Assembly: GCF_036637135.1 (NCBI RefSeq)
Contig: NZ_JAVWNC010000021.1
Location: 1-36,234 of the forward strand
Reading direction: 5' to 3'
DNA length: 36,234 nucleotides
Source of the DNA: Anaerorhabdus sp036637135
GTDB lineage: Bacteria > Bacillota_I > Bacilli_A > Erysipelotrichales > Erysipelotrichaceae
Shown here: positions 1 through 7,626 of the stretch, one piece after another
Layout of the letters: the number at the start of each line of letters is the position of its first letter
How positions within the stretch are numbered: the first letter of the stretch is position 1
Translations under genes and position numbers: made by a program
Notes under the pieces: generated by a model
Database searches by the model: none
The model's input: the letters and a program-made list of their open reading frames with translations, nothing else
What the model was told of the DNA's origin: nothing

Positions 1-2
1 TT

Positions 3-59
3 GAAAAGTATGGTCTAACTTCTACTGAAATTATGAAACAAGTTAAAGAAAATATGTAA
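3..59 (+). CDS. C-terminal end of an unidentified protein (partial)
   Basis: An open frame enters from the left edge and ends with TAA at 57-59. It encodes about 18 residues (EKYGLTSTEIMKQVKENM). A good hairpin terminator follows 25 bases later, which supports this as the true end of an upstream gene. The fragment is too short to identify a family. Confidence 0.5.
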   Translation, partial: EKYGLTSTEIMKQVKENM

Positions 60-83
60 TCAGTAAATTGGATATTAGATACT

Positions 84-110
84 AGCTCAATGAGAAATCA
101 TTGGGCTTTT
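84..110 (+). terminator. Intrinsic terminator of the upstream gene
   Basis: A 10-bp stem (AGCTCAATGA with TCATTGGGCT, one G-T pair) closes a GAAA loop and is followed by TTT. It lies just after the stop codon at 59 and separates the upstream unit from the PTS regulator. Confidence 0.75.
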
Positions 111-242
111 CAGCATGGGTGTAAGAAGTGTTTAATGCATGTACAAAATTTAAACTTGTAAATAAAATGAAAGCAAGTACGATAAGATTGTAGAAGAATT
201 TAACTTTGAATTAACGTATAATAATAGAAGGTAGGGGATAAT

Positions 243-2342
243 ATGGATAATAAGGTACATGCATTAATCGGTCTACTAAGTAAGAGTTCATTTCTAACTC
301 TTAAAGAGATTGAGACACAAACATCATCTACCCGTCGTCAAATTTACTATCGCTTAGATAAAATTAATCAAGAACTAGTGGATAGAAAACTTGAGGTGTC
401 TAAAGGTTCCATCACAATTACAGAAGATATTAGGAATAAATTGATTACACTCATGAATGAAGACAATGAAAGTGAGTATTTTTTATCTTCCAAAGAACGT
501 CAATTATATATGTACCTTTATATGTTTATAGGTATTCCATATATATCACTTAATCATTTCATTGATAGTTTAAAAGTATCAAAATCTACTGTCTTAAATG
601 AACTAAAAGATTTAGAGAAGTCATGTCATGATTATGATATAGAAATTCAATATGATCGATCAATTGGCTATTTTTTACGTGGTAATGAAATTGATATACG
701 TCGTTTTATGATGCTTGAAGTTATTAATACACTATCAATAGATAATAATGGAAAACTATTTGATTTATTTATTAATGATAATAATCTAGATATATTCCAA
801 TATTCAAAATTAGTTATACAAGAACTCTCTAATCAACATCGAATTGAATTTGTAGAAGATAGGATTGCGGAGTTCATATATATTTTAATATTCTTAAAAA
901 CTCGACTTGCGAATAATCCAGATATTGATATTTCAACAGATTTTGTGTCAATAATGAAAGACGATACAAATTTAGAAGTGATGAAGAATACGAAAGAATA
1001 TAATTTTGTAGATGACTTAATTAAGAATTATAAGCAAGCAAATTATATATCGGAGCAAGAAAAAATTTATTTAACAGCGTGGATATTGGGATTATCAATT
1101 GGTAATCTAGAAGAAGATACAGATGATTGTTTAACGATTGCGAATATGGTAGATCGATTAATGTATCGATTTGAAATATTAAGTGGAGTGCAATACAAAA
1201 ATACAGAAGATATTTTTAGAAAATTATATTGTCACTTGAGACCTACATATTATCGCTTGCTTTATCATTTGCCGATTGTTAATCCATTAAAGGATAAAGT
1301 AAAGGAAGAGCATGATAAATTATACAAGCTGGTATTAGAAACTGTTAAACCATTAGAAGCGTTATTTTGTCATGAAATACCGGACGATGAAGTAGCTTAT
1401 TTAACAATGCACTTTGGTGCTATTTATGCTGATAGAGAAATTGTCAAAACAAATAGTCAAAAAACAGGATTAATTGTATGTAGTAATGGATTGGGAAGTT
1501 CTGCAATTCTTTACTCAGAACTATCCAATCTATTTCCAGAGATTCATTTTCTCAAACCACTAGAAAGCTCAAATCTAATGATTGTGGAAAGCGACTTTGA
1601 TATTATTTTTTCAACTACATACTTAGATGAAAGTATGCTCCATGATAAACCAGTGGTATATGTTAGACCAGTTATGAATATGCAAGAAAGATATCAAGTA
1701 GTAAGAGAAGTATGTATGAAATTAAAAACCACATTTAGTAATATTCCAGATATTGAAAAAGTAATATCACTTGTAAAGAAACATGGAGTTATTAATAATG
1801 AATTAGGATTAGCGAATGATTTAATAGCTTATTTTTCAAATAATGAGCAAAAGATTGGATCAGATGAAGGGTTAATGTTGTCACAAATGGCTGATCCTAA
1901 ATTGATGAATATTCAACTTGAAGCAGAAGACTGGGAAGATGCAATTCGTAAAAGTGGTCAATCCTTAATTGACTATGGCTATGCGACAGAAACATATATT
2001 GATGAGGTTGTAAATTCAACAAAGATTAATGGTCCTTATTATGTAGTCACAACTAATATTGCATTGCCACATGTTAAATCAATGTTTGGTGCATTAAAAA
2101 TAGGATTAGCTATTTCAGTTTTAAAGGAACCCATTGTCTTTGGTAATAAAGATTTAGATCCGATCAAATATATTTTCTTTTTAACAGCATTAGATAATAA
2201 AACACATTTAACTGCATTGAGTATCTTAGTTGATTTATTTAATGATGAAGAATTCTTTAGGTGCTTAGATGGTGCCAAAACAAATTTGGAAGTTAGTGAT
2301 TATATAATTAAATATGAAGCAAATAAACTATCTAGAAATTAG
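243..2342 (+). CDS. BglG/MtlR-type PRD transcription activator with EIIB- and EIIA-like domains
   Basis: This 699-residue cytoplasmic activator should control the adjacent PTS operon and be tuned by phosphorylation. Domains in order are: N-terminal winged-helix HTH segments (about 1-160), two PRDs, an EIIB-like domain with CSNGLGSS (Cys413), and a C-terminal EIIA domain of the mannitol/fructose fold with the ALPHVKS histidine (His610). PRD2 carries candidate regulatory histidines at 331 (CHLRP) and 390 (MHFGA). In this family, phosphorylation by HPr and by the cognate EIIB/EIIA sets activity. The EIIA part clearly resembles the free EIIA encoded next (shared DWEDAIRK and DP(I/V)KYIF), which argues for duplication. 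A short purine-rich GGTAGGGG run precedes the ATG. The stop lies inside a terminator hairpin. Confidence 0.93.
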   Translation: MDNKVHALIGLLSKSSFLTLKEIETQTSSTRRQIYYRLDKINQELVDRKLEVSKGSITITEDIRNKLITLMNEDNESEYFLSSKERQLYMYLYMFIGIPYISLNHFIDSLKVSKSTVLNELKDLEKSCHDYDIEIQYDRSIGYFLRGNEIDIRRFMMLEVINTLSIDNNGKLFDLFINDNNLDIFQYSKLVIQELSNQHRIEFVEDRIAEFIYILIFLKTRLANNPDIDISTDFVSIMKDDTNLEVMKNTKEYNFVDDLIKNYKQANYISEQEKIYLTAWILGLSIGNLEEDTDDCLTIANMVDRLMYRFEILSGVQYKNTEDIFRKLYCHLRPTYYRLLYHLPIVNPLKDKVKEEHDKLYKLVLETVKPLEALFCHEIPDDEVAYLTMHFGAIYADREIVKTNSQKTGLIVCSNGLGSSAILYSELSNLFPEIHFLKPLESSNLMIVESDFDIIFSTTYLDESMLHDKPVVYVRPVMNMQERYQVVREVCMKLKTTFSNIPDIEKVISLVKKHGVINNELGLANDLIAYFSNNEQKIGSDEGLMLSQMADPKLMNIQLEAEDWEDAIRKSGQSLIDYGYATETYIDEVVNSTKINGPYYVVTTNIALPHVKSMFGALKIGLAISVLKEPIVFGNKDLDPIKYIFFLTALDNKTHLTALSILVDLFNDEEFFRCLDGAKTNLEVSDYIIKYEANKLSRN

Positions 2343-2356
2343 GTAGTTTATTTTTT
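2321..2356 (+). terminator. Terminator overlapping the regulator stop codon
   Basis: AAATAAACTATC pairs with GGTAGTTTATTT around a short loop and is followed by a T run. The 3' end of the regulator coding sequence forms the left arm. It probably lets the regulator be transcribed separately from the PTS genes. Confidence 0.75.
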
Positions 2357-2452
2357 GTACAAATTACAAACAAATGTTGAACTCAATAAAGATTGTTAAA
2401 AATGTTTGGTAAATATAAACTGTAGTTGTAAAGGTAAGGGGTGAGTTAAACA

Positions 2453-2896
2453 ATGCTCAAGAACATGATCAGCCAAGAGTTAATAACACTCAATGTTGAA
2501 GCGACTGATTGGGAAGATGCTATACGTAAAGCAGCTACACCATTAGTAGAACAGGGAAAGATAAAAGAATCTTATGTCGACGGGATTATTCGTGCAGTGC
2601 ATGAAATCGGACCTTATTTCGTTTTAACAAAACATGTAGCGTTAGCTCATTCAAGACCAGAAGATGGTGTAATCGCTGGTGCAATTGGAATTGCTACACT
2701 AGCTACTCCAATTGAATTTGGAAATGAAGATAATGACCCAGTCAAATATATCTTCACACTATCTGCTGTAGATAATAACGCACATCTAGAGGCGTTAAGC
2801 GATCTTGCAGGTTTACTAGAACAACAAGAGTTTTATGACTTCCTAGACAATGCAAAAAGTCCAGAAGAAGTTATGAATTACATTAATGCTATTTAA
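2453..2896 (+). CDS. PTS ascorbate-family EIIA component (UlaC-like)
   Basis: This 147-residue soluble phosphocarrier of the mannitol/fructose EIIA superfamily accepts phosphate from HPr and passes it to EIIB. The predicted phosphorylated histidine is His66 in VALAHSRPEDG, and the DPVKYIFTLSAVDNNAHLEAL segment is typical of UlaC/SgaA proteins. It stands first in an A-B-C order with the next two genes. An AAGGGGTGAG ribosome site lies about 11 bases upstream of the ATG; an internal Met5 has no better site. Sequence similarity to the EIIA domain of the preceding regulator is obvious. Confidence 0.92.
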   Translation: MLKNMISQELITLNVEATDWEDAIRKAATPLVEQGKIKESYVDGIIRAVHEIGPYFVLTKHVALAHSRPEDGVIAGAIGIATLATPIEFGNEDNDPVKYIFTLSAVDNNAHLEALSDLAGLLEQQEFYDFLDNAKSPEEVMNYINAI

Positions 2897-2912
2897 GTGA
2901 AAGGAGCTTAAT

Positions 2913-3191
2913 ATGTACAAAGGATTAGTTGCATGCCGTGCAGGTATGGGATCAAGTATGTTACTAAAGATTAAAGTGGATCAAGTAATTAGCGAAGAAA
3001 AAATGGATTTAAAAGTTGAACATGGGAACTTAGATTCATTAATAGGTTTCAATGGTGATGTTGTAATTACAATGGAAGATGTAGCACATGAAATTGCTGA
3101 TAAAGCACCATATGTAATTGGGGTAAGAAACATCATGGATAAAGAAGAAATTAAAAAGAAATTAAATGAATTTCTAGCAACAAAACAATAA
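2913..3191 (+). CDS. PTS ascorbate-family EIIB component (UlaB-like)
   Basis: A 92-residue EIIB phosphocarrier. The N-terminal VACRAGMGSSMLL places the phosphorylated cysteine at position 8, the usual lactose/ascorbate EIIB P-loop. It takes phosphate from the EIIA encoded upstream and passes it to sugar bound by the membrane EIIC encoded downstream. It follows EIIA by 16 bases with a strong AAAGGAG site, as expected for a tight operon. Confidence 0.93.
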   Translation: MYKGLVACRAGMGSSMLLKIKVDQVISEEKMDLKVEHGNLDSLIGFNGDVVITMEDVAHEIADKAPYVIGVRNIMDKEEIKKKLNEFLATKQ

Positions 3192-3211
3192 ATAAATAGG
3201 AGGATAGAAAG

Positions 3212-4495
3212 ATGTTAGATGCGATATTAGGGCAAACGCGTAATACAGCACTCATTGTTGGTATTATTGCGTTAGTAGGATTATTATTACAAAGAAAATC
3301 TGCTGTAGATGTAATATCAGGAACAGCAAAAACAATTATGGGATTCATGATCTTCAATATTGGTTCAAGTTTCCTAGGTACGATCGTAGCAAACTTTACT
3401 ACATTATTTAATACAGGGTTTGGTATTGATGGAGTTACAACACAAGTAGAAGTTGCAACAGCAATGGCTCTTGATACTTACGGTACTGAAGTAGCGTTAG
3501 TACTATTAGTAGGATTTGCAGCGAACTTATTGTTTGCAAAATTCACACCGTTTAAGGCAATCTTCTTAACAGGTCAACACTTCTTATACTTTGCATGTGT
3601 ATTAGCATTAGTATTTATTGCATTTGATTTACCAACAGTAGTTACAGTAATTGGTGGAGGTATCATCTTAGGTTTCTGTGGTGCAGCTTTACCAACATTG
3701 TGTCAACCATTTATGAATAAAATTACAGGTGATGACAAGTTAGCAATTGGTCACTTCAACTGTTTCGGTTATGCATTATCAGGCTACATCGGAAAATTAT
3801 TCAAATCATCAAATAAAGAAAAAGGTGATGCTAGTAATGTTAATTTACCTGGTTTCTTCTCATTATTCCGTGACTTTATTTTCTCAATCGCAATCTTCAT
3901 GGTTGTCTTATTCTATATCGCTGTATTTGCTTGTGTAGCTACAGGAAATATGGAAGTAGTTCAAACAATGTCAGGAAATGATTTATGGTTTGTATATCCA
4001 TTATTACAAGGTTTACAATTTGCAGCAGGTATGAGCGTATTGATTTATGGGGTTCGTCAATTTATTGCAGAAATCACAGCAGCATTCGTTGCAATTTCTG
4101 AAAAGTATATTCCTAACTCAAAACCAGCAGTTGACTGCCCTGCAATCTTCCCATTTGCTCCAACAGCAGTAGTTATTGGTTTCGTTGGTTCATTCTTAGG
4201 TGGATTGTTTGGAATGTTAATGATGATTTTATTCAAGAGTTCAGTTATTATGATTCCAGCAGCAGGTATCTGTTTCTTCTCAGGAGGAACTTGTGGGGTA
4301 TTCGGTAATGCTTATGGAGGATGGAAAGGTGCTCTAGTTGGATCCTTCATTGTAGGTATTGGATTAGTTGTTCTACCATTATTACTATATCCTGCATTCG
4401 CGCAACTTGGAATTTTAGGAGCAAGTTTCCCTAATATTGATTACAACATTATTGGTACTGGTTTATATAACGTAATCAAAATATTCGTTCATTAA
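3212..4495 (+). CDS. PTS ascorbate-family EIIC permease (UlaA/SgaT family)
   Basis: A 427-residue polytopic membrane permease that moves and phosphorylates its sugar with the EIIA/EIIB pair. Many hydrophobic segments are visible, and the N-terminal LGQTRNTALIVGIIALVGLLLQRKS and GTAKTIMGFMIFNIGSS segments are characteristic of the UlaA family. Length is within the family range. An AGGAGG site sits 9 bases before the start. UlaA family members are known for L-ascorbate uptake, but the enzymes that follow are not the ascorbate set, so the substrate is better described as an unknown sugar acid. Confidence 0.93.
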   Translation: MLDAILGQTRNTALIVGIIALVGLLLQRKSAVDVISGTAKTIMGFMIFNIGSSFLGTIVANFTTLFNTGFGIDGVTTQVEVATAMALDTYGTEVALVLLVGFAANLLFAKFTPFKAIFLTGQHFLYFACVLALVFIAFDLPTVVTVIGGGIILGFCGAALPTLCQPFMNKITGDDKLAIGHFNCFGYALSGYIGKLFKSSNKEKGDASNVNLPGFFSLFRDFIFSIAIFMVVLFYIAVFACVATGNMEVVQTMSGNDLWFVYPLLQGLQFAAGMSVLIYGVRQFIAEITAAFVAISEKYIPNSKPAVDCPAIFPFAPTAVVIGFVGSFLGGLFGMLMMILFKSSVIMIPAAGICFFSGGTCGVFGNAYGGWKGALVGSFIVGIGLVVLPLLLYPAFAQLGILGASFPNIDYNIIGTGLYNVIKIFVH

Positions 4496-4506
4496 TTAGT
4501 TTACTT

Positions 4507-4538
4507 AAGAACAGGGAAAGCTCCCTGTTCTTATTTTA
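4507..4538 (+). terminator. Strong intra-operon terminator or attenuator
   Basis: A perfect 11-bp stem (AAGAACAGGGA / TCCCTGTTCTT) with a 4-base loop is followed by ATTTTAT. It lies between the EIIC gene and the aldolase, only 16 bases before the next start, with no room for a new promoter. It probably lowers expression of the four enzyme genes relative to the transporter. Confidence 0.8.
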
Positions 4539-4553
4539 TAAATAGAGGATACT

Positions 4554-5324
4554 ATGGAAAAGAAAATAAATGGAAATAAAAATTCGTACCATGGTTGTTT
4601 TATGAAAATTATTAATAATCCAGCGATGGTATTGTTAGCTAAAAATGCAGGAATGAATTTTCTATTTTATGATATGGAACATGGAATGTTTAGCTTCAAT
4701 GAAATACATACCATGAGTTTAATCGCTAAACCAAATGATATAGATATATTTGTTAGAGTACCTGAGTGTACAAAAGGATACATATCGAGAGCATTAGATG
4801 CAGGGGCAACTGCGGTTATGGTGCCAATGGTAGAAACAGTTGAACAAGCAAAGACATTAGTTGAGTGGTCAAAGTATCCACCAATTGGTAAACGTGGATA
4901 TGCAGGAGGGGCCAATACATATTATGCTCCGAGTGGAAATCATGAAACAAATATGAAGAATATGAATTCAAAAACACTTACTATTGCTCAAATCGAAACA
5001 TGCAAAGGTTTAGAAAATGCAAAAGAAATAATAAGTATGAATGGGATTGATGCAATTATAGTAGGTCCAGCTGATTTATCCATTTCTTTAGGAATTCCTG
5101 ATAATAAAGATGAAATCAAATTAATTGAAGAAATATCAAAAATTCAACAGTTATGTATGCAACACGATAAGTATTTTGGAATTATTGGTAAAATTAGTCT
5201 GTTAGAAAAATTTAGTAATTACATTCAAATCATGGTTTCAGCAATTGATATCAATTGTATAACAGAGTCATTAAAGAGTTATGAAAAAGAATATGAAAGA
5301 ATTGAAAGGAAAGAAATGGTATGA
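4554..5324 (+). CDS. HpcH/HpaI-family class II aldolase
   Basis: This 256-residue TIM-barrel enzyme of the HpcH/HpaI family is expected to cleave a 2-keto-3-deoxy acid into pyruvate (or a pyruvate analogue) and an aldehyde, using a divalent metal. Visible family residues are the catalytic base region DMEHG (His43), the substrate-binding Arg68 in FVRVPE, and the metal ligands Glu148 (AQIET) and Asp174 (GPADLS). The GKRGYAGG loop is also typical. An AGAGG site precedes the start, and the stop overlaps the next start as ATGA (4 bases). It is one of three aldolases in this operon. The exact substrate cannot be read from the sequence. Confidence 0.88.
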   Translation: MEKKINGNKNSYHGCFMKIINNPAMVLLAKNAGMNFLFYDMEHGMFSFNEIHTMSLIAKPNDIDIFVRVPECTKGYISRALDAGATAVMVPMVETVEQAKTLVEWSKYPPIGKRGYAGGANTYYAPSGNHETNMKNMNSKTLTIAQIETCKGLENAKEIISMNGIDAIIVGPADLSISLGIPDNKDEIKLIEEISKIQQLCMQHDKYFGIIGKISLLEKFSNYIQIMVSAIDINCITESLKSYEKEYERIERKEMV

Positions 5325-5929
5325 CAGAATTAGAATTATTTCTTTCAACTATTAAACAAGAAGTTGAAGAAAATATTGAGAATATAAATAAAGAAAACTT
5401 GATTAAGGCTGCATCAATTATACTTGATAGCGAAAAACAAGGTGGTCGATTACATGTTACTGGTATTGGTAAACCAGGACACGTTGCTGGATATATTGCT
5501 TCACTCTTATCAAGTACAGGTACATCCGCTTATGAACTCCATGGTACTGAGGCAGTTCATGGATCAAGTGGACAAGTAAAGCCTGGTGATGTTGTTATTG
5601 CAATTTCAAATAGTGGTGAAACAAGTGAGTTAAAAGCAACAGTAGAAACACTAATTAGAAATGGAGCACATGTCATTAGCTGCACTGGAAATGAAAACTC
5701 TTGGTTGTCAAAGCATTCCGAAGTTTGTTTAGTAGCACATGTTACTCAAGAAGGAGGTCCATTAAATAAGGCTCCACGAGCTTCGATATTATCGGAAATA
5801 CTTGTGCTTCAATCATTGAGTATTTTATTACAAGAAAATAAAAAATTAGATTTAAATGATTATGTTAAATGGCATCCAGGAGGAAGTCTTGGCCAAAGTA
5901 TAAGAGAAATACAAAAGGAGGAAAAGTAA
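5321..5929 (+). CDS. SIS-domain sugar-phosphate isomerase, KpsF/GutQ-like without CBS domains
   Basis: A 202-residue single SIS-domain protein. The TGIGKPGHVAGYIASLLSSTGT segment, AISNSGETSEL, and the C-terminal HPGGSLGQ match arabinose-5-phosphate isomerases of the KdsD/KpsF/GutQ group. The paired CBS domains of the full-length enzymes are absent. It should interconvert a ketose and aldose phosphate. In a PTS operon this would be a catabolic role rather than lipopolysaccharide synthesis. It is translationally coupled to the preceding aldolase by an ATGA overlap. A 6-phospho-3-hexuloisomerase-like role is a weaker alternative. Confidence 0.85.
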   Translation: MTELELFLSTIKQEVEENIENINKENLIKAASIILDSEKQGGRLHVTGIGKPGHVAGYIASLLSSTGTSAYELHGTEAVHGSSGQVKPGDVVIAISNSGETSELKATVETLIRNGAHVISCTGNENSWLSKHSEVCLVAHVTQEGGPLNKAPRASILSEILVLQSLSILLQENKKLDLNDYVKWHPGGSLGQSIREIQKEEK

Positions 5930-5930
5930 A

Positions 5931-6827
5931 ATGAAAATTGAAGGAATTATTACGCCAATCGTAACTCCCTTTAAAGAAGGAACACAAGAGATTGATTTTG
6001 ATGCAACGCGTACTCTAGTTAATCGTTTAATTGATAGAGGAATTCATGGGTTATTTCCGTTGGGAACTAATGGTGAGTTTCATGTGCTTAGTGATGAAGA
6101 AAAAATTGAATTTGCAAAAGTAGTGATTGAAGAAACAAATCATCGTATACCTGTCTATGTTGGAACAGGATGCAATAGTACTAAGCACACGATAGAACTT
6201 TCAAAGAAAATGAAAGAACTGGGTGCAGATGCAGTTTCAGTTGTTACACCTTATTTCTTAATTCCAAGTGATGAAGAAATTTATAATCATTACAAAATGA
6301 TTGCAGAAAATGTAGAATTACCAATTATTATTTATAATATACCAAAATGTACGGGTATGAATTTATCGGCAGAAGTATTAAAACGTTTAGTTCATCTTCC
6401 TAACATAAAAGCGATTAAAGACAGTAGTGGTAAATTAGATAATCTACAAGGATATTTGGATGCTGTAAAAGGAACTGATGTTAGTGTTTTGATTGGATCG
6501 GATTCCACAATTCTTAAGGGGTTATCCATGGGGGCTTGCGGAGCTGTTGCAGGTACTAGTAATTGTATTACTAAAGAAATTTTGGGTATCTATAATAACT
6601 TTAAAGAAGGTAATATGGAAATGGCAACGAAGTATCAAGATTCAATTGAACCATATCGTGCAGTTTTGAAACTTGCGACAACACCTGCAATCATGAAGAT
6701 GAGTGTAAGTTTTGATGGTGAAGATTGTAATGTCGGACCTGCAAGATATCCTGTATCTCCATTAAATGATGAACAAATTGCAAAAGTAAAAGAAGTGGTT
6801 GAATACTACCACAACTTGGTAATCTAA
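5931..6827 (+). CDS. DapA/NanA-family Schiff-base lyase (dihydrodipicolinate synthase family)
   Basis: A 298-residue class I aldolase of the DapA/N-acetylneuraminate lyase superfamily. Visible elements are the GTNGE pyruvate-binding loop (45-49), Tyr135 in IIYNIPKCTG, and the Schiff-base Lys163 in AIKDSSG. Members include dihydrodipicolinate synthase, neuraminate lyase and 2-keto-3-deoxy-sugar-acid aldolases. The sugar-PTS context favours a sugar-acid aldolase over lysine synthesis. It starts one base after the previous stop region behind a strong AAGGAGG site. Substrate is unassigned. Confidence 0.88.
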   Translation: MKIEGIITPIVTPFKEGTQEIDFDATRTLVNRLIDRGIHGLFPLGTNGEFHVLSDEEKIEFAKVVIEETNHRIPVYVGTGCNSTKHTIELSKKMKELGADAVSVVTPYFLIPSDEEIYNHYKMIAENVELPIIIYNIPKCTGMNLSAEVLKRLVHLPNIKAIKDSSGKLDNLQGYLDAVKGTDVSVLIGSDSTILKGLSMGACGAVAGTSNCITKEILGIYNNFKEGNMEMATKYQDSIEPYRAVLKLATTPAIMKMSVSFDGEDCNVGPARYPVSPLNDEQIAKVKEVVEYYHNLVI

Positions 6828-6828
6828 A

Positions 6829-7461
6829 ATGTTAAAAGCAAGAACTACAATGCGAATGCACAACACTGGTGCTTTGGCAATTGTGAGAGTACAAACAATT
6901 GAGAGAGGCTTAGAAATCGCAGAAGGTTGTTTAACGGGTGGAATTGATGTATTAGAGATCAGTTATACATTGAACAATGCTGGAGATGTTATAGAAGCAA
7001 TTTCATCAAAGTTTGGTGACGATATTTGTGTGGGTGCCGGAACCATATTGGATAGTGAAACAGCTAGGCACGCTATTCTAAAAGGAGCGCAGTTCATCAT
7101 TGCTCCAAATTACGATGAAGGAGTTGCAAAGATTTGCAATCGTTATCAAATACCGTATGCCCCTGGATGTACTTCATTAACTGAAGCAGTAAATGGATTA
7201 ACAATGGGTGCAGCATTTATTAAAGCATTTCCAATATCTGATTTCTATGGTCCAAAACTATGCAAAGTATTTAAAACACCCCTTCCCAATATGCCAATTC
7301 TTGCAAGTGGTGGTATAACACTATCTAATTTGGATGAATGGTTAGAAAATGGAGTAGACATTTGCGGTTTTGGAGGACTATTAAGCAAAGGGACAAAAGA
7401 AGAAATTGCAAAAAATGCTCAAGCAATCAGAAAAATAATCACGGATTATAGAAATAAGTAA
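6829..7461 (+). CDS. eda: Bifunctional KDPG/KHG aldolase family protein
   Basis: A 210-residue class I aldolase. Motifs include ALAIVRVQTIERGLEIAEGCLTGGIDVLEISYT (Glu43), VGAGTI, and the Schiff-base Lys132 in AAFIKAFP, with LASGGI near the phosphate site. The family cleaves 2-keto-3-deoxy-6-phosphogluconate (or related keto-hydroxy acids) to pyruvate and glyceraldehyde-3-phosphate. No 6-phosphogluconate dehydratase is nearby, so its substrate is presumably made by the other operon enzymes. The start has no obvious Shine-Dalgarno site and lies one base after the previous stop, so translational coupling is likely. It is the last gene of the PTS operon. Confidence 0.9.
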   Translation: MLKARTTMRMHNTGALAIVRVQTIERGLEIAEGCLTGGIDVLEISYTLNNAGDVIEAISSKFGDDICVGAGTILDSETARHAILKGAQFIIAPNYDEGVAKICNRYQIPYAPGCTSLTEAVNGLTMGAAFIKAFPISDFYGPKLCKVFKTPLPNMPILASGGITLSNLDEWLENGVDICGFGGLLSKGTKEEIAKNAQAIRKIITDYRNK

Positions 7462-7480
7462 GCGCCGAAGGGCGTTTTCT
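7460..7480 (+). terminator. Terminator of the PTS/aldolase operon
   Basis: AAGCGCC and GGCGTTTT pair around GAAG, followed by CTT. The hairpin begins at the stop codon of the KDPG aldolase gene. Confidence 0.75.
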
Positions 7481-7626
7481 TATTGGGAAGATAGAAAGAA
7501 TATAAATAAAGGTATGTCGTTTATGGATTGCTTGTGATAAAATAGGTGTAATTAATCCAAGTTTTTTTGTAATGTAGTTGAAAATAATTATTTTGTGAAA
7601 GCGAATTTTTGTAAGGGGAAATAAAT

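Noticed and set aside
217..222. Perfect TATAAT just upstream of the PRD regulator
   Set aside because: No -35 at a proper distance, and a start there would remove most of the ribosome site.
7594..7608. cre-like TGAAAGCG sequence before the EAL gene
   Set aside because: Only the left half resembles the CcpA site; the right half (AATTTTTG) breaks the palindrome.
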